Shown here: positions 9,063 to 17,336 of the stretch, one piece after another
Position numbering within the stretch: the stretch's first letter is position 1
How the letters are laid out: every line of letters starts with the position of its first letter
NCBI GenBank assembly: GCA_026129405.1
Contig: JAHCID010000008.1
Span: forward strand, 1-64,000
Length of the DNA: 64,000 bases
Direction of reading: 5' to 3'
Source of the DNA: a bacterium
GTDB lineage: Bacteria > Desulfobacterota > Binatia > DP-6
Program-made: the position numbers and the translations under genes
The notes under the pieces: generated by a model
The model's input: the letters and a program-made list of their open reading frames with translations, nothing else
What the model was told of the DNA's origin: nothing
Database searches by the model: none

Positions 9063-10586
9063 CTACGGCGCGAGCCCGTTCAGCGTCGCGGTGACGGCGA
9101 AGACGTCGCCGATGTCGTGGAAGTCGACGGTGACGAAGTTGGGCAGCCGGTTGCGCGCCGTCTGGCAGGCGCGCGCGCGGTCGATGAAGAGCGGGTTGTG
9201 GTTGATCTGCTCGGCGAGCTGCGGGCTGCCGAGGATCTGGGTGAGGAAGTGGTTCAGGATGAACAGCGGGCGGCTCGGGTTGCCGCGGTTCGGCGCGCAC
9301 GAGAGCTGCGCCGGCGTCTCGAACGAGTACGGCGTCTCGGAGGCGTAGTCCCACACGTAGTGGTGCCAGGGGAGGGCGCCGCGCACGTCGGTGAAGACGA
9401 CGAGGCGGGTCTCGGCGTCGATCAGCTGGCGCAGGGTCGGCCACGGCGCCGCGGCGGGCTGCACGTGCAGCGCCGGCAGCAGGCCGGCGGCGGCGAAGGC
9501 GGCGGCGGTGTCGGCTTCGGAGACGTAGGCCTCGAAGATGATCGTCACCACCTCCTGCGGGTGCAGGTCGAGGTAGCGGCGGATCTTGAAGAGGCCGCTC
9601 ACCAGGGTCTCCTTCCCGAGCTGGCAGAACGCGTGGCAGAGGTGCGCGACGCCGCCGTCGTAGTGCGTGTCGAGCATGAGGCCGCGGATGCCGTCCTCGA
9701 GCTGGCGGCCGATGCCGCGCCGCTGGTTCGGCCCGAGCCAGCCCTCGTCGGCGTTCGACATCGCGTTGTGCGTGGTCGCGTAGGCGACCTGATCGTAGCG
9801 CCGGTCGCAGAGCGCGGCGTCGCCGTTGCAGCGGCCGTCGTCGAGCACCGCCGGCAGGCAGAGCGTATCCTCGCGCCCGAGGTCGAGCCTCTGCGGGCCG
9901 AGGTCGTCGCGGACGTGCAGCCCGCGCGCGGGCGTCGGCGCGGCCTCGGCGCGGGCGCGGCGGACCTTGAAGCAGGCGAGGCTCGCGGCGGCGCGCTCGA
10001 CGTCGGCGCCGTCGGCCCGCGCCGGCGTGCACACGCTGCGCAGCCCCTTCAGCGTGTACGTCCGCTCGGCGCCGAACGCGTCGGCGACCCGGGCCGTGAG
10101 GCCCTTCGGCAGGCCGGGCGTCCCGCGCGTCGAGCCTGCCTTCCAGCACTGGTAGTGGTTGACGTCGTGCGCGGCGGGATCCGGCGGCGCCGGGGCGGCG
10201 CCCGCGTCCGTCGCCGCCGGAGCGGTCGCGAGGGCGGGGATCTTCAGATCGACGTCGAGCGTCGCGACGGCGGTGGTGAGGCGCAGCCCGCGCTGCGGCG
10301 CGGCGGCCGGGATCGTCGTGCGCACGCGGTAGGACGCGAGATGCGTCGTCGCGTCGCCGACCGTGCCGCCGTCGACGCCCGCCGGCGTGCAGACGTGCTG
10401 CGGCTTCGGCAGGTCGACGCTGCGCGCCCCGAAGCGGTCGGCGACCGCAACGACGCGACCGGGGAAGCGTGCCGCGCCCCGGCTGGGACGCGTCTGGTAG
10501 CAGAGGTAGGCGTCGCCCACCTGGGCGGCGGCGACGGTCGGGAGCAGGGCGGCGGCGGCGACGAGGGCGACGGACAGGCTGCGCAT
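9063..10586 (-). CDS. Secreted PI-PLC-like phosphodiesterase with two N-terminal cysteine modules
   Basis: This 507-residue protein has signal peptide MRSLSVALVAAAALLPTVAAA. Residues about 25-105 and 140-225 are two copies of one module. Each has an aromatic/cysteine start (DAYLCYQTRP and NHYQCWKAG), a conserved VADRFGA or VADAFGA core, then VCTPA and a final cysteine or valine pair. The C-terminal 280 residues resemble the PI-PLC X / GDPD TIM barrel, with catalytic-type His in TTHNAMSNADEGW, LMLDTHYD, and the strand VVTIIFEAYV. Eukaryotic-like PI-PLC X proteins of this bacterial type cleave phosphodiesters in the periplasm or outside the cell. The substrate is not deducible. It is 46 bases from uup, in the same direction. 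Confidence 0.72.
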   Translation of the reverse strand: MRSLSVALVAAAALLPTVAAAQVGDAYLCYQTRPSRGAARFPGRVVAVADRFGARSVDLPKPQHVCTPAGVDGGTVGDATTHLASYRVRTTIPAAAPQRGLRLTTAVATLDVDLKIPALATAPAATDAGAAPAPPDPAAHDVNHYQCWKAGSTRGTPGLPKGLTARVADAFGAERTYTLKGLRSVCTPARADGADVERAAASLACFKVRRARAEAAPTPARGLHVRDDLGPQRLDLGREDTLCLPAVLDDGRCNGDAALCDRRYDQVAYATTHNAMSNADEGWLGPNQRRGIGRQLEDGIRGLMLDTHYDGGVAHLCHAFCQLGKETLVSGLFKIRRYLDLHPQEVVTIIFEAYVSEADTAAAFAAAGLLPALHVQPAAAPWPTLRQLIDAETRLVVFTDVRGALPWHHYVWDYASETPYSFETPAQLSCAPNRGNPSRPLFILNHFLTQILGSPQLAEQINHNPLFIDRARACQTARNRLPNFVTVDFHDIGDVFAVTATLNGLAP

Positions 10587-10664
10587 GGGGGCGCAGACCG
10601 TACCGCCCGCCGACCGCGCCGGGCAAGACGTTTCGCGACGGACGTGTCGCGGCTGCGCAGGTGC

Positions 10665-12173
10665 TCAGGTGGCCGGAGCGGGCAGGGGCGTCGCGACCGG
10701 CTCGTGGGCCGGCGTGCCCTCGGGCACGCACTCGTAGTCGGAGAGCGCGAGCCGGCGGGTCTGCCACCAGTACTGCCAGGTGAAGCCCGGCCACGTCGTG
10801 GTGTTGTAGCCGTCGGCGTCCAGGTACCAGCTCTGGCAGCCGCTCGCCCAGATCGAGCGGCGCAGCTTCGCCTGGAGGGCGTCGGTGAAGGCGCGCTGCC
10901 GCGCCGGGAGCACGTCGACGAAGCGCAGGCGCCGGCGGCGCAGGGCCTGGATGGCCTGGAGCGCATAGCGCGCCTGCGCCTCGATCATGAAGATCATCGA
11001 GTTGTGGCCGAGGCCGGTGTTCGGGCCCATCAGCATGAAGAGGTTCGGGAAGCCGTGGACGGCGATGCCGAGGTAGTGGCCGTCGCGCGCCGCCATGGCG
11101 TCGTGCAGGGTGCGGCCGCCGCGGCCGACGACGTGGAGGCGGGTGAGGAAGTCGCCGACCATGAAGCCGGTGCCGCAGACGATGGCGTCGGCCGGGTGCA
11201 GCACGCCGTCGCGCGTGCGGACGCCCGCGGGCGTCACCGCGGCGATGCCCTCGGTGACGACGTCGACGTTCTCGCGCCCGAGCGCGGGGTAGTAGTCGTT
11301 CGAGAGCAGGATGCGCTTGCAGCCCATGGCGTAGCGCGGCGTCACCTTCTCGCGCAGGACGGGATCGGGGACGGCGCGGGCGAGGTAGCGGTGCGCGAGG
11401 CGCTGGAGCAGCGTCATCAGCTTCGGGTTGACGACGAAGCCGAGCGCGCGCGCCTCCATGGTCCAGTAGATCCACGCGCGGTGCAGCCGGTTCACGAACG
11501 GCAGCCGGCGGAAGAGGCGCTGCTCGAAGCGCCGCATGCGGCGGTCGGGCTTCGGCAGCACCCAGGGCGGCGTGCGCTGGAAGAGGTCCAGATGGCCGAC
11601 CCGCGGCGCCAGCTGCGGCACGAACTGGATGGCGCTGGCTCCGGTGCCGATGACGGCGACGCGCTTGCCGGCGAGGTCGACGTCGTGGTCCCAGCGCGCG
11701 GAGTGGAAGCAGGGGCCGGTGAAGGTCGCGAGGCCGGGGATGTCGGGCATCGCCGGCTCGCAGAGCGCGCCGTTGCCGAGGACGAGGGCACGCGCCACCA
11801 GCGGCGCCTGGCCTTCGATGCGCACCGTCCAGGTGCCGGCCGCGGCGTCGAACTCGGCTCCGCTGACGGCGCAGCCGAAGCGGATGTGGCGGCGGAGGTC
11901 GTACTTCTCGACGCAGTGACGGAGGTAGGCGTGAATCTCGGCCTGCGGCGAGAAGGCGCGCGACCACTGCGGGCGCGGCTCGAAGGAGAAGCAGTAGAGG
12001 TGCGAAGGCACGTCGCAGGCCGCGCCGGGATAGTGGTTGTCGCGCCAGGTGCCGCCGACGTCGTCCGCCTTCTCGAGGATGGTGAACGATTCGATCCCGG
12101 CCCGGCGCAGCAGCACGCCCATGGCGATGCCCGAGAAGCCGGTGCCGACGATGACGATGGGGAAGTCCTGCAT
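10665..12173 (-). CDS. Flavin-containing (Baeyer-Villiger type) monooxygenase
   Basis: This is a 502-residue FAD/NADPH-dependent monooxygenase that inserts oxygen into ketones or heteroatom substrates. It has an N-terminal FAD-binding GxGxxG (GTGFSGIAMG) and the class-B sequence DVGGTWRDNHYPGAACDVPSH. The BVMO-like fingerprint FTGPCFHSARWD deviates from FxGxxxHxxxWP by an Asp at the end. The NADPH-binding Rossmann motif is GTGASAIQF. The start ATG 12173 has a GGAGGA ribosome site. It is divergent from a TetR-family gene with a 113-base intergenic region holding an inverted repeat, so that regulator probably controls it. The substrate is unknown. Confidence 0.85.
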   Translation of the reverse strand: MQDFPIVIVGTGFSGIAMGVLLRRAGIESFTILEKADDVGGTWRDNHYPGAACDVPSHLYCFSFEPRPQWSRAFSPQAEIHAYLRHCVEKYDLRRHIRFGCAVSGAEFDAAAGTWTVRIEGQAPLVARALVLGNGALCEPAMPDIPGLATFTGPCFHSARWDHDVDLAGKRVAVIGTGASAIQFVPQLAPRVGHLDLFQRTPPWVLPKPDRRMRRFEQRLFRRLPFVNRLHRAWIYWTMEARALGFVVNPKLMTLLQRLAHRYLARAVPDPVLREKVTPRYAMGCKRILLSNDYYPALGRENVDVVTEGIAAVTPAGVRTRDGVLHPADAIVCGTGFMVGDFLTRLHVVGRGGRTLHDAMAARDGHYLGIAVHGFPNLFMLMGPNTGLGHNSMIFMIEAQARYALQAIQALRRRRLRFVDVLPARQRAFTDALQAKLRRSIWASGCQSWYLDADGYNTTTWPGFTWQYWWQTRRLALSDYECVPEGTPAHEPVATPLPAPAT

Positions 12174-12219
12174 GGCCTGCGTCCTCCGTTCGTAGGTGAT
12201 ACCTCTATCGGCGAAAATG

Positions 12220-12235
12220 CCCTGTCAATACAGGG
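12220..12235. promoter_or_regulatory. Candidate TetR operator overlapping the monooxygenase -35
   Basis: CCCTGT at 12220-12225 and ACAGGG at 12230-12235 form a perfect 6-base inverted repeat around CAAT. On the minus strand TTGACA (12223-12228) sits inside it, a good -35 for the monooxygenase gene; no convincing -10 was found at 17 bases. TetR proteins bind inverted repeats in such divergent promoters, so repression at this site is an inference. Nothing else is visible in 12174-12286 apart from the ribosome-binding site of the monooxygenase. Confidence 0.45.
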
Positions 12236-12286
12236 TGGTGATTTGTCGTTGAACGGCTCCGGCAATGCTGTTATCGGTCATATTCC

Positions 12287-12925
12287 ATGGCGACGCGGAC
12301 GCTGACCCGGGAGGAGGCCAAGTCGATCACCCGGCGCCGTCTCCTCGAGGCCTCGGCGACGGTGCTGGCCGAGACCGGCTACGGCGGTCTCTCGGCGAGC
12401 GCGGTGGCGCGGGCGGCGGGGGTCGCGCAGCCGACCTTCTACGTCCACTTCCGCGACAAGGACGACCTCCTGCGGACGCTCGGCGAGGAGCAGATGGGGC
12501 TCCTGCGCACGCGGCTGCGGGCTGCGCGGCAGGCCGTGCTCGCCGGGCAGGGGGTCGAGGCGGTGAAGGAGACGTTCCGCGTCCCGCTGCGCACCTGGGT
12601 CGAGCATCCGGTGCTGCTCCGCCTCTATCTCCAGGAGCTGCACCAGCCGGCCTCGCCGCTCGGCGAGCTGGCACGGGTGCTGCGCGCCGACATCCGGCGT
12701 GACCTGGTCGACGACCTCGTGCAGCTCGGGCTGCCGGCGTCCACGCCGGCGGAGCGCGAGCGCGTCGAGATGATCGCCGAGGGGATGATCGCGCAGACGG
12801 AGGCGCTGGCGACGGCCTACGTCGACGGCCGCTGGACCGACTTCGACGCCGTCGTCGACGTGCTGACGCAGTACGCCGTCGGCGTGCTGCCGCTCGCGCA
12901 CGACGCCGCCACGGCGAAGTCCTGA
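12287..12925 (+). CDS. TetR/AcrR-family transcriptional regulator
   Basis: This 212-residue regulator has an N-terminal helix-turn-helix: RRRLLEASATVLAETGYGGLS, then SAVARAAGVAQPTFYVHFRDK, the classic TetR recognition helix. It is followed by a helical ligand-binding domain of about 150 residues with no recognisable ligand signature. It is divergent from the BVMO-type monooxygenase gene and is the likely local repressor. The ATG at 12287 is the first in-frame start before the HTH and has no clear Shine-Dalgarno sequence. The ligand may be the monooxygenase substrate or product, but this is inference. Confidence 0.85.
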   Translation: MATRTLTREEAKSITRRRLLEASATVLAETGYGGLSASAVARAAGVAQPTFYVHFRDKDDLLRTLGEEQMGLLRTRLRAARQAVLAGQGVEAVKETFRVPLRTWVEHPVLLRLYLQELHQPASPLGELARVLRADIRRDLVDDLVQLGLPASTPAERERVEMIAEGMIAQTEALATAYVDGRWTDFDAVVDVLTQYAVGVLPLAHDAATAKS

Positions 12926-12934
12926 GCCTTCGCT

Positions 12935-12966
12935 GCGCGCTCCGGGATTGCCGGATCGGAGCGCGC
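12935..12966 (+). terminator. Hairpin after the TetR gene
   Basis: A perfect 10-base stem (GCGCGCTCCG with CGGAGCGCGC) encloses a 12-base loop that starts 10 bases after the TetR stop codon. There is no U-tract, as is common in very GC-rich genomes, so its terminator role is inferred from position. Confidence 0.5.
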
Positions 12967-13023
12967 GGCGTATCCAGGAGACGGTTGCGGCGGTGGGCGG
13001 GGAACCGGGAGCGCGGGTTCCGC

Positions 13024-13707
13024 ATGCCACACACGAAGAGCCTTCTGGCCGTCGTCGTGGCCCTCGGGCTGGGCGCGACGGCCGCGTTCGCGGCGCCGGC
13101 GGTCGAGCTGGCGGACGGCGGTGCGACCATCGTCTACCGCGCGCAGGCGGGCGACACGGCGAGCGCCATCGCCGCCGCGCTCGGCGTCGCACCCGACCAG
13201 ATCGGCCGTTTCCTCGGCGACAACGGCGTGAAGGACGCGGGACGCATCCCGCTCGGTTTCCCGTTCCGCGTGCCGAACCCGGCGACGGCACGGGCGACCG
13301 CGGCCGAGGCGCGTGCGGCCGCGGCGGAGGCGGAGCGGGGCACGCTCGCGCAGCGCCTGCGGGCGGCCGAGCGGGCGCTCGTCGTCGCTCGCGAGGGGGT
13401 GACGTTCGTGGAGGCGGATCGGGCCCGGCTCGCGGCGCTCGAGACGCGCTGGAGCGTGGCGCTGTGGGCGCTCGTCGTCGGCGGCCTCCTGCTGGCGGGC
13501 TCGCTCGCCGTCACCGTCGCCGCGCTGGGGCGCGAGCGCCGTGCGTCGGCATGGGCGCGGTCGCTGGCGCTCGATCTCGACGACAAGCGCCGGGCCGCGC
13601 TTGCCGAGCGCCAGCAGAGCGCGCGGCGCATCGTCGAGCTCGAGGATCGGCTGCGGCATCCCGACCTGCGCGGCTCGACCCGCGTCGTCCTCGACGAGAG
13701 CGCCTGA
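13024..13707 (+). CDS. LysM domain protein with coiled coil and transmembrane helix
   Basis: This 227-residue envelope protein has a signal-like N-terminus (LLAVVVALGLGATAAFA). A LysM-like peptidoglycan-binding module follows at residues about 36-84 (IVYRAQAGDTASAIAAALGV through IPLGFPFRVP). An Ala/Glu-rich coiled coil lies at about 90-140, and a single transmembrane helix at 143-168 (SVALWALVVGGLLLAGSLAV). The charged C-terminal tail ends in RVVLDESA. It probably ties the inner membrane to the cell wall. ATG 13024 is preferred over the upstream 12985 because the signal peptide then begins properly. It is convergent with the small cysteine protein gene. Confidence 0.7.
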   Translation: MPHTKSLLAVVVALGLGATAAFAAPAVELADGGATIVYRAQAGDTASAIAAALGVAPDQIGRFLGDNGVKDAGRIPLGFPFRVPNPATARATAAEARAAAAEAERGTLAQRLRAAERALVVAREGVTFVEADRARLAALETRWSVALWALVVGGLLLAGSLAVTVAALGRERRASAWARSLALDLDDKRRAALAERQQSARRIVELEDRLRHPDLRGSTRVVLDESA

Positions 13708-13713
13708 TCCGCG

Positions 13714-13917
13714 TCAGCGCGGCGCGTGCGGCGTGAAGCCCGGGCAGGCGCCGACGGGGAGCCGCGGGTAACGCACGAAGCGCGGGTCGGTGGCCGCGCG
13801 GCCGCAGCGCCAGAAGCGGCTGCCGCGGGCCGTCTCCTGCACGCGCGCGTGGGTGCACAGCGCGCACAGGCCGACGGTGCGGACCAGCTCAGGATCGGGC
13901 GGATCGGAGCTCGGCAT
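13714..13917 (-). CDS. Small cysteine-motif protein (possible zinc-binding)
   Basis: This 67-residue protein has four cysteines arranged CALCTHARVQETARGSRFWRC, then a later ACPGF. The order CxxC-(16)-C-(22)-C could bind one zinc ion, or the first pair plus one. Its start lies inside the end of the acyl-CoA synthetase gene (29-base overlap), suggesting translational coupling. Small proteins with this CALCxHAR...FxxYPxLPV pattern recur across GC-rich proteobacteria without known function. No role beyond its coupling with the synthetase gene can be suggested. Confidence 0.7.
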   Translation of the reverse strand: MPSSDPPDPELVRTVGLCALCTHARVQETARGSRFWRCGRAATDPRFVRYPRLPVGACPGFTPHAPR

Positions 13918-16054
13918 ACTCGACCAGGGCGCGCAGCGCCGCGACGGCGCGATGGCCGCTCGGGTAGCAGAGGCGGCCGCTCTCGCGCACGCCGACCGGA
14001 CCGGCGTTGCCGTAATGCCGATCGGTGTGCACCAGCTCGGTCGCGACCAGCACCGGCTTTCCGTGCCGCTCCGACGCCTGCGTCGCGGCTTCGGCGTAGC
14101 GGCGGTCCTGGCGCTCGTGGAACTCCACGATGCGGTCGAGGCCGTGGTCCGGATGGAACGCGCCGCTGCGGAAGACGTGCGCCTGGTTCGCCTGGATGCC
14201 GAGGCCGAGGAAGACGACGGCGTCGACGTCGGGATGTGCGCAGACCAGATCGAGCACCTGCGGGATGGTGTCGCGGGTCTCGCCGCCCGCGAGGTCGATC
14301 GGGTTCTGCCGGCTCCAGCGCGCCGGCACCATGCCGTCGATCGTGGTCTTGAGATCGGCGGGCAGCGGCGTCAGCGCGAGGCCGGCGGCGGCGAGCGCGT
14401 CGGCGGTGAGCACGCCCCAGCCGCCCGCGGTCGTGAAGACGACGACGCGGCGGCCGCGCGGCAGCGGCTGGGTAGCGAACGTCGCCGCCCACTCGAAGGC
14501 GTGCTCGACGGTCGGCGCGCGCAGGACGCCGAGCTGGCGGCAGACGCCGTCGAAGACGCGGTCGTCGGTGGCGAGCGAGCCGGTGTGGCTCGCGGCCGCC
14601 TTCTGCCCCTCGGCGGCGGCGCCGCCCTTCACCAAGACGAGCGGCTTCTCGGCGACCAGGCGGCGCGCGGCGGCGAGGAACGGGCGGCCGTCGGCCATGC
14701 CTTCGAGGTAGGCGAGCGCGACCGCGGTGTCCGGATCGACGGCGAAGTACTCGAGGTAGTCGGCGATCGTCGTCTGCGCCGAGTTGCCGCACGAGATCGC
14801 CTTCGAGACGCCGATGCCGCTCGCGACGGCGTAGTTGAGGAAGCCCGAGACCAGATTGCCGCTCTGGCTCGCGACCGAGATGCGGCCCGGCGGCGGATAG
14901 GGCGCGACGATCTGCGCGCAGAGATGATCGGCCGTCGAGACGAGGCCCTGGCCGTTCGGGCCCGCGAGCAGGATGCCGCACGCGTCGGCGGTGCGGACCA
15001 GCTCGGCCTCGAGCGCGCGGCCCTCGTCGCCCGCCTCGCCGTAGCCGCCGCTGGCGACGAACGCTGCCCGGACGCCGCGCGCGGCGCAGGCGCGCAGCAG
15101 CCCCGGGTTCGCGGCCGTCGGCGTACAGACGAAGACGAGGTCGGCGGCGCCGTCCGGCACCGCGGCGACGTCGCGCAGCGTCTGGTGCCCGAGCACCGTC
15201 GCGCCCTCGCGGTTCACGCCGAAGAGCGCGCCGCGGTAGCCGAAGCGCAGGATGTTGTGGAAGGCGACGAAGCCGAACTTGCCCGGGTGCCCCGACACGC
15301 CGGCGACCACGACGCCGCGCGGATGGAAGAGCGGGGCGAAGCGCGCGCGCAGCGTCGCGGCGTCGCGCGCGGCGGGCATCGGGGCGGGCGCGGCGGCGTC
15401 GCCCAGCACGACCAGCGCGTCGACGGCGACCGGCGTGCCGTCGCGCACGATGAGCGGGTTCACGTCGACGCTCTCGACCTCGGGCCGCTCGACCCCGAGG
15501 CGCCCGAGGCCGACGAGGATCGCCGCCAGCGCGTCGCGATCGACGGCCGGCTCGCCGCGGAACGCGCCGAGCAGGCGCCGCGTGCGCAGCCCGTCGATCA
15601 TGCGCCGCGCCTCGGCCGGCGCCAGCGGCGCGGCGGCGAAGACGACGTCGCCGAGGGCCTCGGTGAAGATGCCGCCGAGCCCGAGCACGACGCACGGGCC
15701 GAACTGCGGATCGCGCACGAGGCCGGCGATCAGCTCACGCCGCCCGCGCACCTGCTCGGCGACGAGGAGGGCGACGGGACCGTCGTCGGGCCGCGCCTGG
15801 CCGAGGAGCTCCGTCGCCGCGGCGCGGACGGCGCCCGCCTCGCCGCAGCCGAGGCGCACGAGGTTGCGCTCGGTCTTGTGCGCGATGGCGTCGCCGCAGA
15901 GCTTCACGACCACGGGGAAGCCGAGCCCGGCGGCGGCGTGCACCGCCGCGTCGGCGTCGGCGACCAGCTGGGCGCGTGCCACCGGCACGTCGTACGCGGC
16001 CAGGAGAGCGGCGGAGGCGTGCTCGGAGAGGGTGCGCGACGACGGGGCGGCCAT
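13889..16054 (-). CDS. ADP-forming acyl-CoA synthetase (acetate-CoA ligase family)
   Basis: This 721-residue protein of the NDP-forming acyl-CoA synthetase family interconverts acyl-CoA plus ADP and phosphate with acid plus ATP plus CoA. The order is ATP-grasp first (residues 1-230, with FPVVVKLCGDAIAHKTE), then a CoA-binding Rossmann domain (HPRGVVVAGVSGHPGKFG) and two ligase-CoA domains. The phospho-histidine that carries the phosphate is H490 in AASHTGSLA. It is divergent from the thiolase-like gene at 16146 with 91 bases between, so the pair could supply or recycle CoA esters of the same pathway. The substrate acid is unknown. Confidence 0.85.
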   Translation of the reverse strand: MAAPSSRTLSEHASAALLAAYDVPVARAQLVADADAAVHAAAGLGFPVVVKLCGDAIAHKTERNLVRLGCGEAGAVRAAATELLGQARPDDGPVALLVAEQVRGRRELIAGLVRDPQFGPCVVLGLGGIFTEALGDVVFAAAPLAPAEARRMIDGLRTRRLLGAFRGEPAVDRDALAAILVGLGRLGVERPEVESVDVNPLIVRDGTPVAVDALVVLGDAAAPAPMPAARDAATLRARFAPLFHPRGVVVAGVSGHPGKFGFVAFHNILRFGYRGALFGVNREGATVLGHQTLRDVAAVPDGAADLVFVCTPTAANPGLLRACAARGVRAAFVASGGYGEAGDEGRALEAELVRTADACGILLAGPNGQGLVSTADHLCAQIVAPYPPPGRISVASQSGNLVSGFLNYAVASGIGVSKAISCGNSAQTTIADYLEYFAVDPDTAVALAYLEGMADGRPFLAAARRLVAEKPLVLVKGGAAAEGQKAAASHTGSLATDDRVFDGVCRQLGVLRAPTVEHAFEWAATFATQPLPRGRRVVVFTTAGGWGVLTADALAAAGLALTPLPADLKTTIDGMVPARWSRQNPIDLAGGETRDTIPQVLDLVCAHPDVDAVVFLGLGIQANQAHVFRSGAFHPDHGLDRIVEFHERQDRRYAEAATQASERHGKPVLVATELVHTDRHYGNAGPVGVRESGRLCYPSGHRAVAALRALVEYAELRSARS

Positions 16055-16145
16055 GGGCGGGGACCGGTTTGGCCGGGCGGCCGCATGGTGTCAAATTGCG
16101 GCCGCGTGCTTGCCGCTCGCGCGCGCCCGCTGGTAGAGCCCCGGC
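16055..16145. promoter_or_regulatory. Divergent promoter region, synthetase / thiolase
   Basis: This 91-base gap must drive both the acyl-CoA synthetase (minus) and thiolase-like (plus) genes. It holds two copies of GCGGCCGC (16077-16084, 16098-16105), 13 bases apart, flanking TGTCAAATT. On the minus strand TTGACA lies at 16089-16094, but no good -10 was found. No operator can be assigned with confidence. Confidence 0.35.
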
Positions 16146-17336
16146 GTGCTCTCGCTCCGCGACCAGGCCGCGCTCGTCGGCATCGGCGAGACCGCCTACT
16201 GTCGCGCGCCGGGGTCGGGGAAGAGCGAGCTCGGCCTCATGCTCGAGGCGGCGCGCGCGGCGCTGGCCGACGCGGGCCTCGCGCCGGGCGACGTCGACGG
16301 CGTGGTGACGCCGATCTGGGGCGCGTCGGCGGAGGACTTCGCGGTCAACTTCGGCGTCCGCGACCTGCGCTGGGCGGTGCAGGTGAACATGGGCGGCGCG
16401 AGCCCGGTCGTCGGGCTCCAGAACGCGGCCATGGCGGTGGCGTTCGGGATCGCGTCGCACGTGCTCGTGACGTTCGGCTGGAACGGCTTCTCGGGTCGCC
16501 GCGTGCGCGGCGACTTCAGCGCGCTGGAGGACGAGCTGGCGCGCTTCGAGGCGTCGATCGGCGTCCCGGTGCGCGACTTCTACCTTCCGTACGGCTCGGC
16601 GTCGCCGGCGCAGTGGTACACGCTGATGGCGCAGCGGCACATGCAGACCTACGGCACGCCGCGCGAGGCGCTCGGCGCCGTCGCCGTCGCCTGCCGCGCG
16701 CACGCGCAGCTGAATCCGCGCGCGGTCATGCGCGGGCGGCCGATGACGATGGACGACTACCTCGCGTCGCCGTGGATCTGCGAGCCCTACAAGCTGCTCG
16801 ACTGCTGCCTCGAGACCGACGGCGCGGCGGCGGTGATCGTCACCACCACCGAGCGCGCGAAGCGGCTGCGCCAGCCGCCGGTCGCGATCAGCGGCGTCGC
16901 CGAGGGCCATCCGTGGCCCGCCGACGACATCGTGAACCGGCCCGATCTCCTGACCATCGGTCTCACGCACGCGGCGCCGCGCGCCTACGCGATGGCGGGC
17001 CTCGGCCCCGAGGACGCCGACTTCGCGCAGGTGTACGACTGCTTCACCTTCGAGGTGCTGCACCAGCTCGAGGAGGCCGGCTTCTGCGCGCGCGGCGAGA
17101 GCCCGCGCTTCGTCGCCGACGGCAACGTCGCGCTCGGCGGCCGCTGCCCGATCAACACGCACGGCGGGCTGCTCTCGCAGGCGCACGTCGGCGGCATGAA
17201 CCACGTCGTGGAGGCGGTGCGCCAGCTGCGCGGCCAGGCCGGCGCGGCGCAGGTCGACGGCGCGCGCGTCGGCATCGTCACCGGCTGGGGCGACTTCGGC
17301 GACGGCGGCCTCGCGGTGCTGCGGAGCCTCGCATGA
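16146..17336 (+). CDS. Thiolase-fold lipid-transfer protein (Ltp2/SCPx-like)
   Basis: This 396-residue protein of the SCP-x/Ltp2 branch of the thiolase superfamily starts at GTG 16146. It has the two-lobe thiolase fold but no nucleophilic cysteine at the usual place: NMGGASPVVGLQNAAMAV stands where thiolases have Cys. The NTHGG motif (CPINTHGGLLSQAHVGGMNH) and the C-terminal TGWGDFGDGG are kept. Proteins of this branch act with a DUF35 partner, and Ltp2 of actinobacteria is a retro-aldolase in steroid side-chain degradation. Here the DUF35 gene follows with an ATGA overlap. An aldolase or acyl-transfer role is therefore plausible; the substrate is unknown. Confidence 0.8.
   Translation: MLSLRDQAALVGIGETAYCRAPGSGKSELGLMLEAARAALADAGLAPGDVDGVVTPIWGASAEDFAVNFGVRDLRWAVQVNMGGASPVVGLQNAAMAVAFGIASHVLVTFGWNGFSGRRVRGDFSALEDELARFEASIGVPVRDFYLPYGSASPAQWYTLMAQRHMQTYGTPREALGAVAVACRAHAQLNPRAVMRGRPMTMDDYLASPWICEPYKLLDCCLETDGAAAVIVTTTERAKRLRQPPVAISGVAEGHPWPADDIVNRPDLLTIGLTHAAPRAYAMAGLGPEDADFAQVYDCFTFEVLHQLEEAGFCARGESPRFVADGNVALGGRCPINTHGGLLSQAHVGGMNHVVEAVRQLRGQAGAAQVDGARVGIVTGWGDFGDGGLAVLRSLA

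Noticed and set aside
8083-11967. Very long minus-strand open frame of about 1290 codons across uup, the PI-PLC-like and the monooxygenase genes
   Set aside because: It is a GC-bias frame opposite or out of phase with three well-supported genes, is dominated by Arg/Ala/Pro, and has no recognisable domain.
16077-16105. Two GCGGCCGC palindromes as an operator
   Set aside because: Such 8-base GC palindromes are expected by chance in DNA this GC-rich; no regulator gene is nearby.
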